Positions 1 through 8,919 of a DNA stretch of 64,000 nucleotides are shown here, in pieces; the first letter of the stretch is position 1, and each line of letters starts with the position of its first letter. Position numbers and translations under genes: made by a program. The notes below the pieces were generated by a model. It searched no databases. It was not told the DNA's origin and saw only the letters and a program-made list of their open reading frames with translations. The stretch covers positions 194,926 to 258,925 of the forward strand of contig JANRJQ010000014.1 in NCBI GenBank assembly GCA_033763895.1. The letters are read 5' to 3'. Origin of the DNA: Chloroherpetonaceae bacterium (lineage in GTDB: Bacteria > Bacteroidota > Chlorobiia > Chlorobiales > Thermochlorobacteraceae).

Positions 1-37
1 CCGCATGACGCCAAACGCATGTTGTAAGCCGTATTTT
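1..37 (-). repeat. attC-like cassette end, truncated by window edge
   Basis: Read on the minus strand this lies directly after the helicase stop codon. It starts GGCTTACAAC and continues with GCGTTTGGC and ATGCGG. The same pattern (AACA-GCGTTTGGC-ATG-CGG) opens the element at 62838, which follows another cassette gene. Its first nine bases, GGCTTACAA, are the exact reverse complement of TTGTAAGCC, the bases that start this same unit upstream of the methyltransferase (minus strand, near 4057-4065). This cassette-specific complementarity is what integron attC sites show. The rest of the element lies outside the window. Confidence 0.55.
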
Positions 38-2992
38 TCACTCTACATCACTAAAGCATCTAACTCTAATTTCACTTATCCCGTCAGTTGTCGGAATATG
101 TATCGCACTTGGTACTTCTGTCGAATTGAACTCTTGTCTTTGTTTAGAACATATTTTCCTAAAGTCGCATTCTTCACATTTACCACTACTTGGTCTCATA
201 GGAAATTCTCCCTCAAGAATTCGATTAACTGCCCACTCAATATTTTGAATAGCCGAAGCAATTGCTTCATCTGTAATCGGAACATTAACTCTATTTGGCA
301 CATCTTCCGTATTTGGTGCTTTTAATAAATGAACCGAACCTGTTTTCGCATTCTCTCCTAAAACTATTTCTGCTGCATAAGCATAAAGCTGAACTTGCAA
401 AGACAGATTTATCCAGAAAAAGGGATTTAACTGTCCCTCCGGAAAATCCATTGACTTGAAATCTATTACTCTTGCCTCTAAAATATTTCCATCATTATCC
501 TCTCGTAATAGTAAATCAATTGAACCGGTAATTAATGCTTTGTCAGCTTTTATCTCGAAGCGCTGCTCTAATGACCGGCTTTGCACAAAATCTTCTGGAT
601 AACCTACTGCATAATTACCCACTAAACGTTTTGAGGCGTTTTTGGCTCTTTCATAAGGCCCTTCTCTTTCAAGATCTCTTGATGGAAACACATGCTTTAA
701 ATGAAAAACATCCTCAGCAATTTCTTCGGCTTCTTCTCGTGTCGGTGCAGTATTTGCAAAAAGTTGATGAGTTCTATTAATAGCAGTATGAGTAGTTAAT
801 CCATAACCAAATAACTCAGGTACAGCAGGACTGTAGCCGTAAATTTTACGAAATTTATACTTCATTGGACACTCTAAATAGTCCTTAATTTCTGTAAAAC
901 TTGTAGGCATTGACTCTTCGTCTATGCGAGGGCGTTGTTCAGTTCTCTCAATATTATCAGGTAAATGTGTTGTATCAGTTATCACCGCAGGGTCATTCAG
1001 TCCTTGAATTCTAAGTTTGAATGGACTTGGGTTTTTAGGCCTTTGCAATCCCGGTTGAATGCTGCTTCCTGTTATATACAAAAATCTTTCTGCCCTTGTT
1101 AAGGCTGTATAAAAAAGTCTTGCCTCGCCAGCATTATTTGATTGATATAAACCTCTGGATAATGGAATTTGAATAAGGTTTAAAGGTAACCAGCCATTAT
1201 AACTACTTCTCTTGCCGGGAAAACGTTGTTGAACAACATCCACGATAAAGACCACTGGGAATTCAAGCCCTTTCATTTTATGAACTGTCGAAATTGTAAC
1301 AGCATCTGGTCTCGACATTAGCTCTACTTGGGTTGTATCATATCCAGACTCAGCTACATTTTCTAGAAAATTTAATACACTTTGGTATCTCTGACCTGTA
1401 TCAATACTTACAAATACCTTTTCAACATCCAAAATAATTCCACTAAAAACCCCTAAATCACGCATCACTTGTTCATGATTTTGAAATTCTGTAGTTGAAA
1501 CTCTGAATGCCTCTAATAATTCATGAACCAATAATTGTGGGTATACCTTTCTTCTTGCTCCGCCAATTGGCCTATGAATTTGATTATTCCAAGCAGCCAA
1601 GATTTCTAAAAATTGATTTAAATCAGCATTTGGAAATACTGGTAAAATATTAGAGTTGAAAAAATTAATTGCTTCTCTTCGAGGATACCCAGGAGACCTT
1701 AAAAGGCTCATAGCATCTCTAAGGGTTTTTGCATGAAGTCTTTCAAAAATAGAGCCCTCTGCTTCGATTATATAGTTAATGTCAGCATCCGAAAGTGCAT
1801 TAGTGTAGTCTCGATGATATGGTGCTCCACCATTTCGAGTACCTCCTTGTACTGAACGCATCAATATTGCAAAGTCAGATTTAGTGAGTCCTCTTTCTGT
1901 TCCGTCCGTTTCTATATATCTTGTACCAAGTAATTGATTTATTCGGTTAGCTATCCACTCAGCTTCATCTTGCTTTGTTCCAAACCATAGGTTTCCGAAG
2001 TGTTGTATATTTCCATCTGAGTTTGATACTGGTGCTTTATCAATCCTTGCAGTACTTAGCTCAAGTTGAATAAATCTGTCTGATGTAGAGACAATAGTAC
2101 TTGTGCTTCTAAAGTTTGTAGAGAGGGTATGGGTAGAGCAATTTGGGTATCTCTGGTCAAATTCAATTATATTTCGAACATCTGCACCTCTCCAACCATA
2201 AATGGATTGGTCATCGTCACCTACTACAAATAATGAGTTCAGGCGGCTGTATAATCCCCTGATTAAACGTTCTTGGGAAATATTAACATCTTGATACTCA
2301 TCAACCATTAGATGCATTGCATTTTCCAGTGCTGTATTTATTTCTGGATTATTGTTTTCTAATGCTTCAACAACCAACCGAATCATTAATGAAAAGTCAA
2401 TATATTGGTCAGAGGTTAATCGATTATTTATGCTTTTTAAGCAAGAGCCCAATGGAGCATCTTCTTCTTCAATTTCATCAAGGGATAACATTTCATCATT
2501 AGCCATCTTCCAAGCATTAGATACTTCAGCGATGGTTTGGAACATCCTCGCATTTCTATTTGCTTGTAAGACGTTTAATTCTAATTCATAATATCTTGAC
2601 AATAAAAATAATTTCAATCGGTTCTCGTCCAGTACTTCATATTGCCGATACTTCGCATTCATTGCGCCTAAAAGATTTTGGCAAAAAGCATGTATTGTCC
2701 CTATGTACATTGCCCCAACTAAAGCTACAGGTAATTCAGCCTTTTCAAGGGCAGAAGCAACACGTCTTTTTATAGACTCAGCGGCTTTTTCTGTAAAGGT
2801 AAATGCAATGATACTCTCTGGTTTAGCGCCTTCATGAATTATTCTTGCTATTCTGAAGGACAGAGTTCTTGATTTTCCAGAGCCTGCACAAGCCAAACAT
2901 AAAATTTCATTTGTGTCATCTATGACTGCATTGTATTGGTCATCAGTTAAAGATAAATCAGTAGCGGAATATGTGTCTCTGAATAGCGGCAT
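38..2992 (-). CDS. UvrD/Rep-family helicase fused to PD-(D/E)XK nuclease
   Basis: Superfamily 1 DNA helicase with a C-terminal RecB-like nuclease, 984 residues. Visible in order: Q-motif region (about 15-22), Walker A AGSGKS (35-41), motif II VDEYQD (230-235), motif III GDDDQSIYGWRG (258-269), NFRST (293-297), motif V HKMKGLEF (571-578) and motif VI TALTRAE (629-635). The nuclease core has GSIDLL (D826) and IDFK (D844, K846), then QLY (868-870). Cys708, Cys939, Cys942 and Cys948 are spaced like the AddB/Cas4-type 4Fe-4S cluster. It starts at the base after the methyltransferase stop codon, so the two are surely co-transcribed. The helicase and nuclease activities are well supported. A role in defence against foreign DNA is inferred from the partner gene and the cassette context. 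Confidence 0.9.
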   Translation of the reverse strand: MPLFRDTYSATDLSLTDDQYNAVIDDTNEILCLACAGSGKSRTLSFRIARIIHEGAKPESIIAFTFTEKAAESIKRRVASALEKAELPVALVGAMYIGTIHAFCQNLLGAMNAKYRQYEVLDENRLKLFLLSRYYELELNVLQANRNARMFQTIAEVSNAWKMANDEMLSLDEIEEEDAPLGSCLKSINNRLTSDQYIDFSLMIRLVVEALENNNPEINTALENAMHLMVDEYQDVNISQERLIRGLYSRLNSLFVVGDDDQSIYGWRGADVRNIIEFDQRYPNCSTHTLSTNFRSTSTIVSTSDRFIQLELSTARIDKAPVSNSDGNIQHFGNLWFGTKQDEAEWIANRINQLLGTRYIETDGTERGLTKSDFAILMRSVQGGTRNGGAPYHRDYTNALSDADINYIIEAEGSIFERLHAKTLRDAMSLLRSPGYPRREAINFFNSNILPVFPNADLNQFLEILAAWNNQIHRPIGGARRKVYPQLLVHELLEAFRVSTTEFQNHEQVMRDLGVFSGIILDVEKVFVSIDTGQRYQSVLNFLENVAESGYDTTQVELMSRPDAVTISTVHKMKGLEFPVVFIVDVVQQRFPGKRSSYNGWLPLNLIQIPLSRGLYQSNNAGEARLFYTALTRAERFLYITGSSIQPGLQRPKNPSPFKLRIQGLNDPAVITDTTHLPDNIERTEQRPRIDEESMPTSFTEIKDYLECPMKYKFRKIYGYSPAVPELFGYGLTTHTAINRTHQLFANTAPTREEAEEIAEDVFHLKHVFPSRDLEREGPYERAKNASKRLVGNYAVGYPEDFVQSRSLEQRFEIKADKALITGSIDLLLREDNDGNILEARVIDFKSMDFPEGQLNPFFWINLSLQVQLYAYAAEIVLGENAKTGSVHLLKAPNTEDVPNRVNVPITDEAIASAIQNIEWAVNRILEGEFPMRPSSGKCEECDFRKICSKQRQEFNSTEVPSAIHIPTTDGISEIRVRCFSDVE

Positions 2993-4030
2993 TTAAAAAT
3001 TTTTTTGTTGAAGGTGAGTCAAAATGTGCGATTTAATATTATCAGCTTGGATTTTACTAAACTCAGGTGGTAATGCATTCCCAATCATTAATGCAATTTT
3101 AGTTCTTGGAGCATCAATTGGAAACTTATATGTCTTTGGGAATGATTGAAGCATAGACGCTTCTCTTGCTGAAATACATCTATTTTGTTCTGGATGAAGA
3201 AAACGACCTTTGGAAGGGTTTAAACAACCACCCGTGATTGTTGTCGAAAAATCATCCCATCTTAAGCGACCATATACATCATTAAATCCTACATTTTCTT
3301 TTTGATGACATTTTAATTGCCGGTCTTTCCCCAAATCTTTCCTACTTCCACCATTTTTGGGAATGTCTTTAATCAAATTCAATATTTCATCTGAGTGATT
3401 AGGAAAAATCTGGTGTAATGGGTCTTTTGAGTTCTCAGGTTTTGGGAGTTTACCTATAACTTGTCTAACTGTCTTTTTCTTTTTTGTTGGTTCTGCAATC
3501 GTTAATGGTGCTAATCTTGAACCAACTAATACCAATCTTTTTCTGCTTTGAGGCACACCGTAGTCTTTAATGTTAACTATTTTCCAATCTGGTTTATAGT
3601 AGCCTGCTTTTTCTAATTCTTTGAGTGCGGATTTAAATGATTTGTCAAGTGCTAAACCGGGCACATTTTCCATCATGAAAGTGTAAGGTTTTAATTCTTT
3701 CACAAATCGTACAAACTCATTAATTAGCTGATTTCTTTCGTCTTCAACAGGTTCTGGTTTATTAAGCCTTCGTATTGAACTGAATCCCTGACAAGGAGGG
3801 CAACCCGCAAGTAAATGAATCGTTTTGTTGCCAAGTTCTTTCTTTACATTTTCAGTTGAGATGTTTCTGATGTCATCTGTTATGACTTTGGTCTTTTTAT
3901 GATTCAGTTTATAAGCCTTTGATGCAAGCTCGTCAATTTCAAAAGCAAGCTGTGTCTGGAAACCAGCTTTGTGGAGTCCTTGTGTAAGTCCTCCAACTCC
4001 ACTAAATAAATCTATTGATATCAATTTCAT
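2993..4030 (-). CDS. dcm: DNA (cytosine-5) methyltransferase
   Basis: C5-cytosine DNA methyltransferase that uses S-adenosylmethionine, 345 residues. Motif I DLFSGVGG (7-14), motif IV GCPPCQGFS with catalytic Cys80, motif VI ENV (121-123), motif VIII QSRKRL and motif X GNALPP are all present. The reading frame stays open upstream to 4165, but the protein family begins at the MKLISIDLFSG methionine, and the 45 extra residues would be translated from the GC-rich boundary repeat, so the ATG at 4030 is chosen. The stop codon abuts the helicase start. The target recognition region is compact and its sequence specificity cannot be read. No separate classical restriction endonuclease is visible; the linked helicase-nuclease may fill that place (inference). 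Confidence 0.93.
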   Translation of the reverse strand: MKLISIDLFSGVGGLTQGLHKAGFQTQLAFEIDELASKAYKLNHKKTKVITDDIRNISTENVKKELGNKTIHLLAGCPPCQGFSSIRRLNKPEPVEDERNQLINEFVRFVKELKPYTFMMENVPGLALDKSFKSALKELEKAGYYKPDWKIVNIKDYGVPQSRKRLVLVGSRLAPLTIAEPTKKKKTVRQVIGKLPKPENSKDPLHQIFPNHSDEILNLIKDIPKNGGSRKDLGKDRQLKCHQKENVGFNDVYGRLRWDDFSTTITGGCLNPSKGRFLHPEQNRCISAREASMLQSFPKTYKFPIDAPRTKIALMIGNALPPEFSKIQADNIKSHILTHLQQKNF

Positions 4031-4056
4031 AGGTAGAATATCGGTTTTTCTAATAT

Positions 4057-4125
4057 GGCTTACAATGGGGAGCGGCTTTGCGGGGGTCAGGGGGCGCGAA
4101 GCAGCCCGAAGACTCACGCAAAACC
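4057..4125 (-). repeat. GC-rich cassette-boundary element, copy 1
   Basis: On the minus strand this reads from GGTTTTGCGTGAGTC through GCAAAGCCGCTCCCC to ATTGTAAGCC, ending 26 bases before the methyltransferase ATG. A nearly identical copy in the opposite orientation sits at 59706-59778, also just 5' of an accessory gene. Only the last dozen bases differ between copies. The variable end (TTGTAAGCC here) is complementary to the start of the element after the helicase (1-37). I read it as the right part of an attC-like recombination site. A dispersed palindromic repeat of another kind is the alternative. Confidence 0.6.
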
Positions 4126-4199
4126 GATGTTCAGTGAAGCAAAGAGCGGTGGTGCCACACCCCAAAAAACTCTTTTATGAAACACTGATTTCTAGAATT

Positions 4200-4640
4200 T
4201 AGATAAGGTCAAGGAATTTCGGAAGTTATTTTTTGTGTCCGCAACTCAAAAGAATGGGACACGGAGGACGCGGATGAACTTGATTCGCGCGGGTCATCGG
4301 CGTTCGTCTCCTAAATCTGTGTCTTCTGTGTTCTATGGGACTTGGGGTGGTTTCGACACTTCGACAAGCTCAGTGCGGCGCAAGCTCAACCACCACTTAA
4401 ATTTATGGCCTGTCGGATACCGGACAAGCCGGTATGACATGCATTTATCGCTACGTGCGAAGAGTCGGAGAGTTCTCGCTGCGCTCGAAATGACTTTAAC
4501 CTCGTTAGGTGGTTTCGACAAGCTCAACCACCACATTTAATTATAGGGCATGTCGGATTCCGAACAAGTCGGAATGACATGCCCTTTTTAATACATTCAT
4601 TATTGCCGAGAAGCCGATATGACATGCCTTTGAATTTGCA
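4200..4640. repeat. Non-coding cluster of mixed intergenic repeats
   Basis: This gene-free stretch holds several repeat types. An imperfect hairpin pairs 4257-4275 with 4315-4333 if G-U pairs are allowed (GGACACGGAGGAC against GTCTTCTGTGTTC). A GGTGGTTTCGAC...CAACCACCAC hairpin occurs twice (about 4343-4395 and 4509-4535), the first with a longer loop. A TGTCGGAT-CCGAACAAG-CGG-ATGACATGC unit occurs at about 4410-4442 and 4548-4584, with a shorter relative at 4603-4627. Short open frames here are made of repeat sequence and look non-coding. The cluster separates the methyltransferase-helicase unit from the core chromosome. Confidence 0.7.
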
Positions 4641-4663
4641 TTTGGGGCAGTAAAGACTAAAAG

Positions 4664-6343
4664 CTATTTGCTTCCGCCGGTGGCGATGACCGATTTCACC
4701 GGCTTTCGCGGCAGCTTTTCACTGCGCATTGCCGTGTGATACACAAACGACGCCACAATGGCGGCATTGCGCATCATGTCTTCAGCCACAAGCCGCTCGT
4801 AAGTATCCATATTCGAGTGGTGAGTAAAGGTGCCGTATTCCATCGGATCTTGAATGAATTGAAAGCCCGGAAGTCCGATGGCATCAAACGAAAGATGATC
4901 GGTGCCGCCGGTATTGCTCGAAGCCACGGTGGTTGAATTCCATTCTGCAAATGGCTCAAGCCACGCGCGGAAGATGTTGCGGCAGGCGTCGTTTTGCTGA
5001 AGATAAATTCCGCGAATATGCCCGCCGCCGTTATCGAGATTGAAATATCCGGCGAAGCGGTGATAAGCTTCTTTGACGAGAATCGTGTCTTTGCCTTTGC
5101 CTTCATCGTCCCACAGGAGATAGTCGGGCAAGTCGCCGAAGTTTTTCTTCACATGATAGAATGAGCCGAAGAGCCCTTGCTCTTCGCCCGACCAGAGCCC
5201 GATTCGGATGGTACGTTTTGGTTTTACGCCGGTTGATTTAAAGACTTCTTGCAACACACGGACGGCTTCCATCATTGTGGCGGTTCCTGCGCCGTTATCG
5301 GTAGCGCCTGTGCCCGTGTGCCACGAATCGATATGCGCGCCAAGCATCACCACTTCATCCTTCAGTTTCGGATCGGTTCCGGGGATTTCCGCAATGGTGT
5401 TAAAACATTCTTTGCTTTCGTTGAAGCTCACTTTCATGTCAATCTCCATTTCAACCTTCATTCCCTTTTTGAGCGCGCGGAAAATTCGGCCGTAATGCTC
5501 CGGGTTGAGCGAAATTTGGGTGAGCACGCCTTTCGGTTGCTCGTAGACTTTTGGGCGGCTTTGCCACGGCGTATCCATTGCAGGCGGCGGCATCGTGGCG
5601 CCTGAGATTGAGACGGAGCCCGCTGTACCGCGGTAGGTGAGGTCTAAAATGGCGGCGGGTTCTTCCTCAAATAAAAATTTGGTGCGAAGGTAGGTAAGCT
5701 GTCGCTGCTTGAGCTCTTCGGGTGAAGTGGGCGGAATCTTAAAGCTTTGCAAGGTTTGTGTTGTGGAATTTGAAAGTGGCAAGAGCGATTCGTTATCGTG
5801 CCGCTTGGCGATGGGTTTATCGTTTAGTTTTGGAGCGCGGAAATCGGAGACCATAATGAATTTGCCTTTGAGCTTGCCTTTATACTTGGCGAAATCTTCT
5901 TCCGATTTTATCTCCAATAACACAACTTCACCCTTTTTTGCTTTTGGCTCGGCTGACCACGCTTTAGGATAAGAGATAACAGGGAAGGAAGCCAAGCGAA
6001 GATTTTTTTCGCCCAAAATGGTGGCGCCTAAAGCGTATCGCTCGAGTGTCCAGCCAAAGCCAAAAGGCCCCCACGCTTCAAGGCGTGCATTTTGCAAACC
6101 CCACTCCTCGAATTTTTTCTTTGTCCATTCGTTGGCACGCATGAGTTGCGGGGAGCCGGTGAGCCTTGGACCATAGACATCGGTGAGACTGCTGGCGATA
6201 TCCATCACCTGCGAGCGTTTCAGGGCTTCATCTTTTATTCGATTGACAATGGCTGTATCGACATATTCTTTCTCCTGCGCTAAAACGGTTAGAGAACTGA
6301 CGAAAATCAAAAGAACAAGGCTCTTCAAAAGAAATCTCATCAT
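4664..6343 (-). CDS. Secreted M28-family zinc metallopeptidase
   Basis: Predicted exported aminopeptidase/carboxypeptidase of peptidase family M28, 559 residues. A signal peptide (about 1-22, ending LTVLAQ) is followed by an N-terminal region, a PA-like insert (about 110-270) and the catalytic core. Candidate zinc ligands and catalytic residues of the family are visible: H337 and D339 in GAHIDSW, D349 in TDNGAGT, E387/E388 in SGEEQG, D437 in NLDNGG and H508/H509 in THHS. It is transcribed alone; the next gene upstream is divergent. It probably degrades peptides in the periplasm or outside the cell. Substrate specificity cannot be told. Confidence 0.9.
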   Translation of the reverse strand: MMRFLLKSLVLLIFVSSLTVLAQEKEYVDTAIVNRIKDEALKRSQVMDIASSLTDVYGPRLTGSPQLMRANEWTKKKFEEWGLQNARLEAWGPFGFGWTLERYALGATILGEKNLRLASFPVISYPKAWSAEPKAKKGEVVLLEIKSEEDFAKYKGKLKGKFIMVSDFRAPKLNDKPIAKRHDNESLLPLSNSTTQTLQSFKIPPTSPEELKQRQLTYLRTKFLFEEEPAAILDLTYRGTAGSVSISGATMPPPAMDTPWQSRPKVYEQPKGVLTQISLNPEHYGRIFRALKKGMKVEMEIDMKVSFNESKECFNTIAEIPGTDPKLKDEVVMLGAHIDSWHTGTGATDNGAGTATMMEAVRVLQEVFKSTGVKPKRTIRIGLWSGEEQGLFGSFYHVKKNFGDLPDYLLWDDEGKGKDTILVKEAYHRFAGYFNLDNGGGHIRGIYLQQNDACRNIFRAWLEPFAEWNSTTVASSNTGGTDHLSFDAIGLPGFQFIQDPMEYGTFTHHSNMDTYERLVAEDMMRNAAIVASFVYHTAMRSEKLPRKPVKSVIATGGSK

Positions 6344-6716
6344 TGATACTGTTTAACTTTTACTTACTTCCAAATTGAACAGTTTAAAATAGCAGTTTCG
6401 CATCAAACTTCATTTTGGATATTGATTCTGATCCATTTTCAATACCTCTATATCGATGTTCTTGTCTCAGACACTGTAATTCAATCTCCGCTTTCAATGA
6501 CTATACCAAACCGATTTTGAGCCACTATGAATCATCCTTGAAAAAATTTGCAATAAAAAATAAAATTTAGGTTTCTATCGCACTTAACATTAATTAATTA
6601 GGCGTAAACCTAATCCTACTAAATTTTTTAGGTTTATACTTTGAAATAATTTAATAATAAAGTATTTTTGATGAGTTTTTCATGATTACTTCTCGTAAAT
6701 CCAACTTTACAACAAC
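6344..6716. other. Intergenic region between divergent genes
   Basis: This 373-base gap separates the divergent peptidase and beta-barrel genes and must hold promoters for both. It is AT-rich. The only structure I can point to is the near-palindrome TAGGCGTAAACCTA (about 6600-6613), followed by TTAGGTTTATAC near 6631. I see no convincing open frame or RNA gene. Promoter elements cannot be assigned with confidence. Confidence 0.4.
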
Positions 6717-7487
6717 ATGCAACAGACCAACAACACTCGTTATTGCCTTTTAATACTTTGTTTTGCACTTTTCTTTATGATTCAGAGCACATCAGGACTT
6801 TTTGCTCAATCGACAGAGAAGAAGGAAGACGATTCGAATTATTCGATGTCCGTTTCACTTACCACTGATACCTTCTTTGGATTTGCGCCAATGGCATCAG
6901 GTACCTATAAGTTCAGCGATAAACTCAAATTTTCATTTTATGGAATTTTTTGGTCGGGTGGTACGCCTGAAGCGTGGGGAAATTGGACAGAGTTCGGTAT
7001 CGGCTTCTCTTATGCCGCTTCAGATGCCATAACTGTTACTCCACAATTGGGGGTACTTGGCGGGACATTACTTTCAGGCGGTGCGACAAACTCAGCCACT
7101 CGAGCATTAGGTGATGGAATTGTACCGAATTTGACGATTGATTTATCGACATCGTCGCTACAAGGTCAGCTTTATGCCGGTTATTATATGCCTATTCGAG
7201 ATTTAACCGCAAAATCCGGTGCGCCAAGTACCTTGGCGTATCTTCATTATTGGGCAAACTTGGGTTATAAGGTTAGTTCATTCTTTTCTCTTGGTGTTCA
7301 TTATGAACATCTCATCAATACAGGAGGCTCAAAAATCACCACTTCGACCGATGTATATCAATGGATCGGCCCTTATGTTCAGTTCAGCCATCCGAAGGGT
7401 GGGCTTTCGCTGCGTTTTGCCGGTGGCTCTGATTTAACCGTGGGTCGAGATTCGTTTTATAAAATGACTGCTATGTTCACTTTCTGA
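6717..7487 (+). CDS. Exported beta-strand-rich outer-membrane-like protein
   Basis: A protein of 256 residues with an N-terminal signal peptide (about 1-31, ending GLFAQ). The rest is rich in alternating, aromatic beta-strands such as YSMSVSLTTDTFFGF and LKFSFYGIFWSGG. The C-terminus ends in phenylalanine (AMFTF), typical of Bam-inserted outer-membrane barrels. The conserved-looking block from SLTTDTFFGF to WGNWTEFGIG resembles a family of unknown function that I recall as DUF6733; this needs a profile search. No enzymatic motif is seen. It stands alone and shares a terminator with convergent trpB. Confidence 0.7.
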   Translation: MQQTNNTRYCLLILCFALFFMIQSTSGLFAQSTEKKEDDSNYSMSVSLTTDTFFGFAPMASGTYKFSDKLKFSFYGIFWSGGTPEAWGNWTEFGIGFSYAASDAITVTPQLGVLGGTLLSGGATNSATRALGDGIVPNLTIDLSTSSLQGQLYAGYYMPIRDLTAKSGAPSTLAYLHYWANLGYKVSSFFSLGVHYEHLINTGGSKITTSTDVYQWIGPYVQFSHPKGGLSLRFAGGSDLTVGRDSFYKMTAMFTF

Positions 7488-7522
7488 GACGGGCTTAATC
7501 ACAAACGTTTAAGTTCAAACAA

Positions 7523-7549
7523 AAACCCGGGTCTTCCCCGGGTTTTTTT
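7523..7549. terminator. Rho-independent terminator, probably bidirectional
   Basis: The perfect stem AAACCCGGG (7523-7531) and CCCGGGTTT (7537-7545) with a five-base loop is followed by a T run. It lies between the convergent barrel-protein gene and trpB. The A run on the other side would serve the minus strand. Confidence 0.9.
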
Positions 7550-7560
7550 GCGACTATTGT

Positions 7561-8763
7561 TTACAGTTCAAAGTATCGCATAATGGTGTTCAAGTCTTTA
7601 TCGCCGCGGCCGGAAAGGCAAATGACGATGCTTTCATTTGGGGTCATTTGCTTGGCTTCTTCAATTGCGGCGTGAACGGCATGCGCGGTTTCAATGGCGC
7701 AGATAATTCCTTCCGTTTGCGCGAGGCGTTTTAAGGCGGTCATTGCCTCGCTATCGGTGGCCGGGACATACGAAACCAAGCCGAGATCTTTGAGATAGCT
7801 GTGTTCGGGGCCAACGCCCGGGTAATCAAGCCCCGCCGAAATGGAATGCGCAAGTTCAATTTGCCCGTTTTCATCTTGCAAAAGGTACATCATTGCGCCG
7901 TGAAGCACGCCGGGCTTCCCTTTGGTGAGCGTTGCCGCGTGCCGTCCTTTAAGCCCTTCACCGCCGGCCTCAACACCCACAAGTTTGACCTGCTTTGCCG
8001 CGGCTTCTTCCAAAAACGGATGAAAAATTCCCATTGCATTGGAGCCACCGCCGACACAAGCGACAATCATTGTGGGCAGTGTGTTTTCGCGTTCGAGAAA
8101 CTGCGATTTCAATTCTTTTCCGATAACACTCTGAAAATCGCGCACCATCATTGGGTACGGGTGCATTCCTACGACCGAGCCGATGATGTAGAAGGTATCA
8201 TCGGGGTTCGTGACCCAATCGCGAATGGCTTCGCTCGTGGCATCTTTGAGCGTTCGGCTACCGGAGGTGACGGGGACTACGGTTGCGCCGAGAAGTTTCA
8301 TTCGTGCGACATTCGGCGCTTGGCGGTGAATATCCTCTTCGCCCATATACACAATGCACTCAAGCCCGAAGAGCGCACACACCGTAGCCGTTGCAACGCC
8401 GTGCTGACCCGCACCCGTTTCGGCAATGATGCGCTTTTTGCCCATTCGCCGTGCCAAAAGCACTTGACCGATGGCGTTATTAATTTTATGTGCTCCGGTA
8501 TGGCATAGGTCTTCGCGTTTTAAGAAAATGCGTGCGCCACCGATTTGGCTTGAAAGCCGTTCGGCGAAATAGAGCGGGGTTTCGCGGCCAACGAAATCGC
8601 GCAGGAGCAGATTGAATTCGCTCCAAAATGCAAAATCGTTTTTTGCGGCGGTGTATTCGCGCTCTAAGTCGTCGGCATTTTTGATGAGGGTTTCAGGCAC
8701 ATACTTGCCGCCATAGATTCCAAAGTGGCCGCGAGAATCAGGCGCTTGATAAGTGGTACTCAT
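7561..8763 (-). CDS. trpB: Tryptophan synthase beta chain
   Basis: Catalyses the last step of tryptophan synthesis, joining indole and serine with pyridoxal phosphate. It has 400 residues, the usual length for TrpB1. The PLP lysine motif HTGAHKINN, the ETGAGQHG loop and the phosphate-binding GGGSNAMG are intact. The C-terminus has LSGRGDKD. No trpA or other trp gene is in the window, so it is not in a complete trp operon here. Upstream on the same strand lie the remains of vapC, 15 bases before its start. Confidence 0.97.
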   Translation of the reverse strand: MSTTYQAPDSRGHFGIYGGKYVPETLIKNADDLEREYTAAKNDFAFWSEFNLLLRDFVGRETPLYFAERLSSQIGGARIFLKREDLCHTGAHKINNAIGQVLLARRMGKKRIIAETGAGQHGVATATVCALFGLECIVYMGEEDIHRQAPNVARMKLLGATVVPVTSGSRTLKDATSEAIRDWVTNPDDTFYIIGSVVGMHPYPMMVRDFQSVIGKELKSQFLERENTLPTMIVACVGGGSNAMGIFHPFLEEAAAKQVKLVGVEAGGEGLKGRHAATLTKGKPGVLHGAMMYLLQDENGQIELAHSISAGLDYPGVGPEHSYLKDLGLVSYVPATDSEAMTALKRLAQTEGIICAIETAHAVHAAIEEAKQMTPNESIVICLSGRGDKDLNTIMRYFEL

Positions 8764-8778
8764 TGCTGTTGTTTGTGG

Positions 8779-8913
8779 TTACCAAATTCTGGTGATGCAG
8801 TAGGCATCGAACTGCTCATCTTTCAAAAGAATCGGAATTTTGTAATTGATGGATTGCGCAATCAGCATGCGGTCGAAGGGATCTTGATTTCTATTAAATA
8901 AAGGTACAGGCAT
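8779..8913 (-). pseudogene. 3' remnant of a PIN-domain toxin gene (vapC-like)
   Basis: This frame encodes 44 residues including DPFDRMLIAQ and ILLKDEQFDAY, the hallmark C-terminal part of VapC/PIN-domain ribonuclease toxins. The usual N-terminal two thirds are missing. The matching N-terminus (LLLDTHAL) is at 10947-11009, right after the antitoxin gene. A restriction-modification pair lies between the two pieces, so the toxin gene has been split and inactivated. Upstream residues of this frame (MPVPLFNRNQ) may come partly from the inserted DNA. Confidence 0.8.
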
Positions 8914-8919
8914 AATAAC

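Noticed and set aside
4235-4540. Small open frames of 101 (plus) and 67 (minus) codons
   Set aside because: They consist of the intergenic hairpin repeats read on either strand.
7801-8508. Open frame of 235 codons on the plus strand
   Set aside because: It is fully antisense to trpB, whose protein is unmistakable; the translation has no recognisable features.
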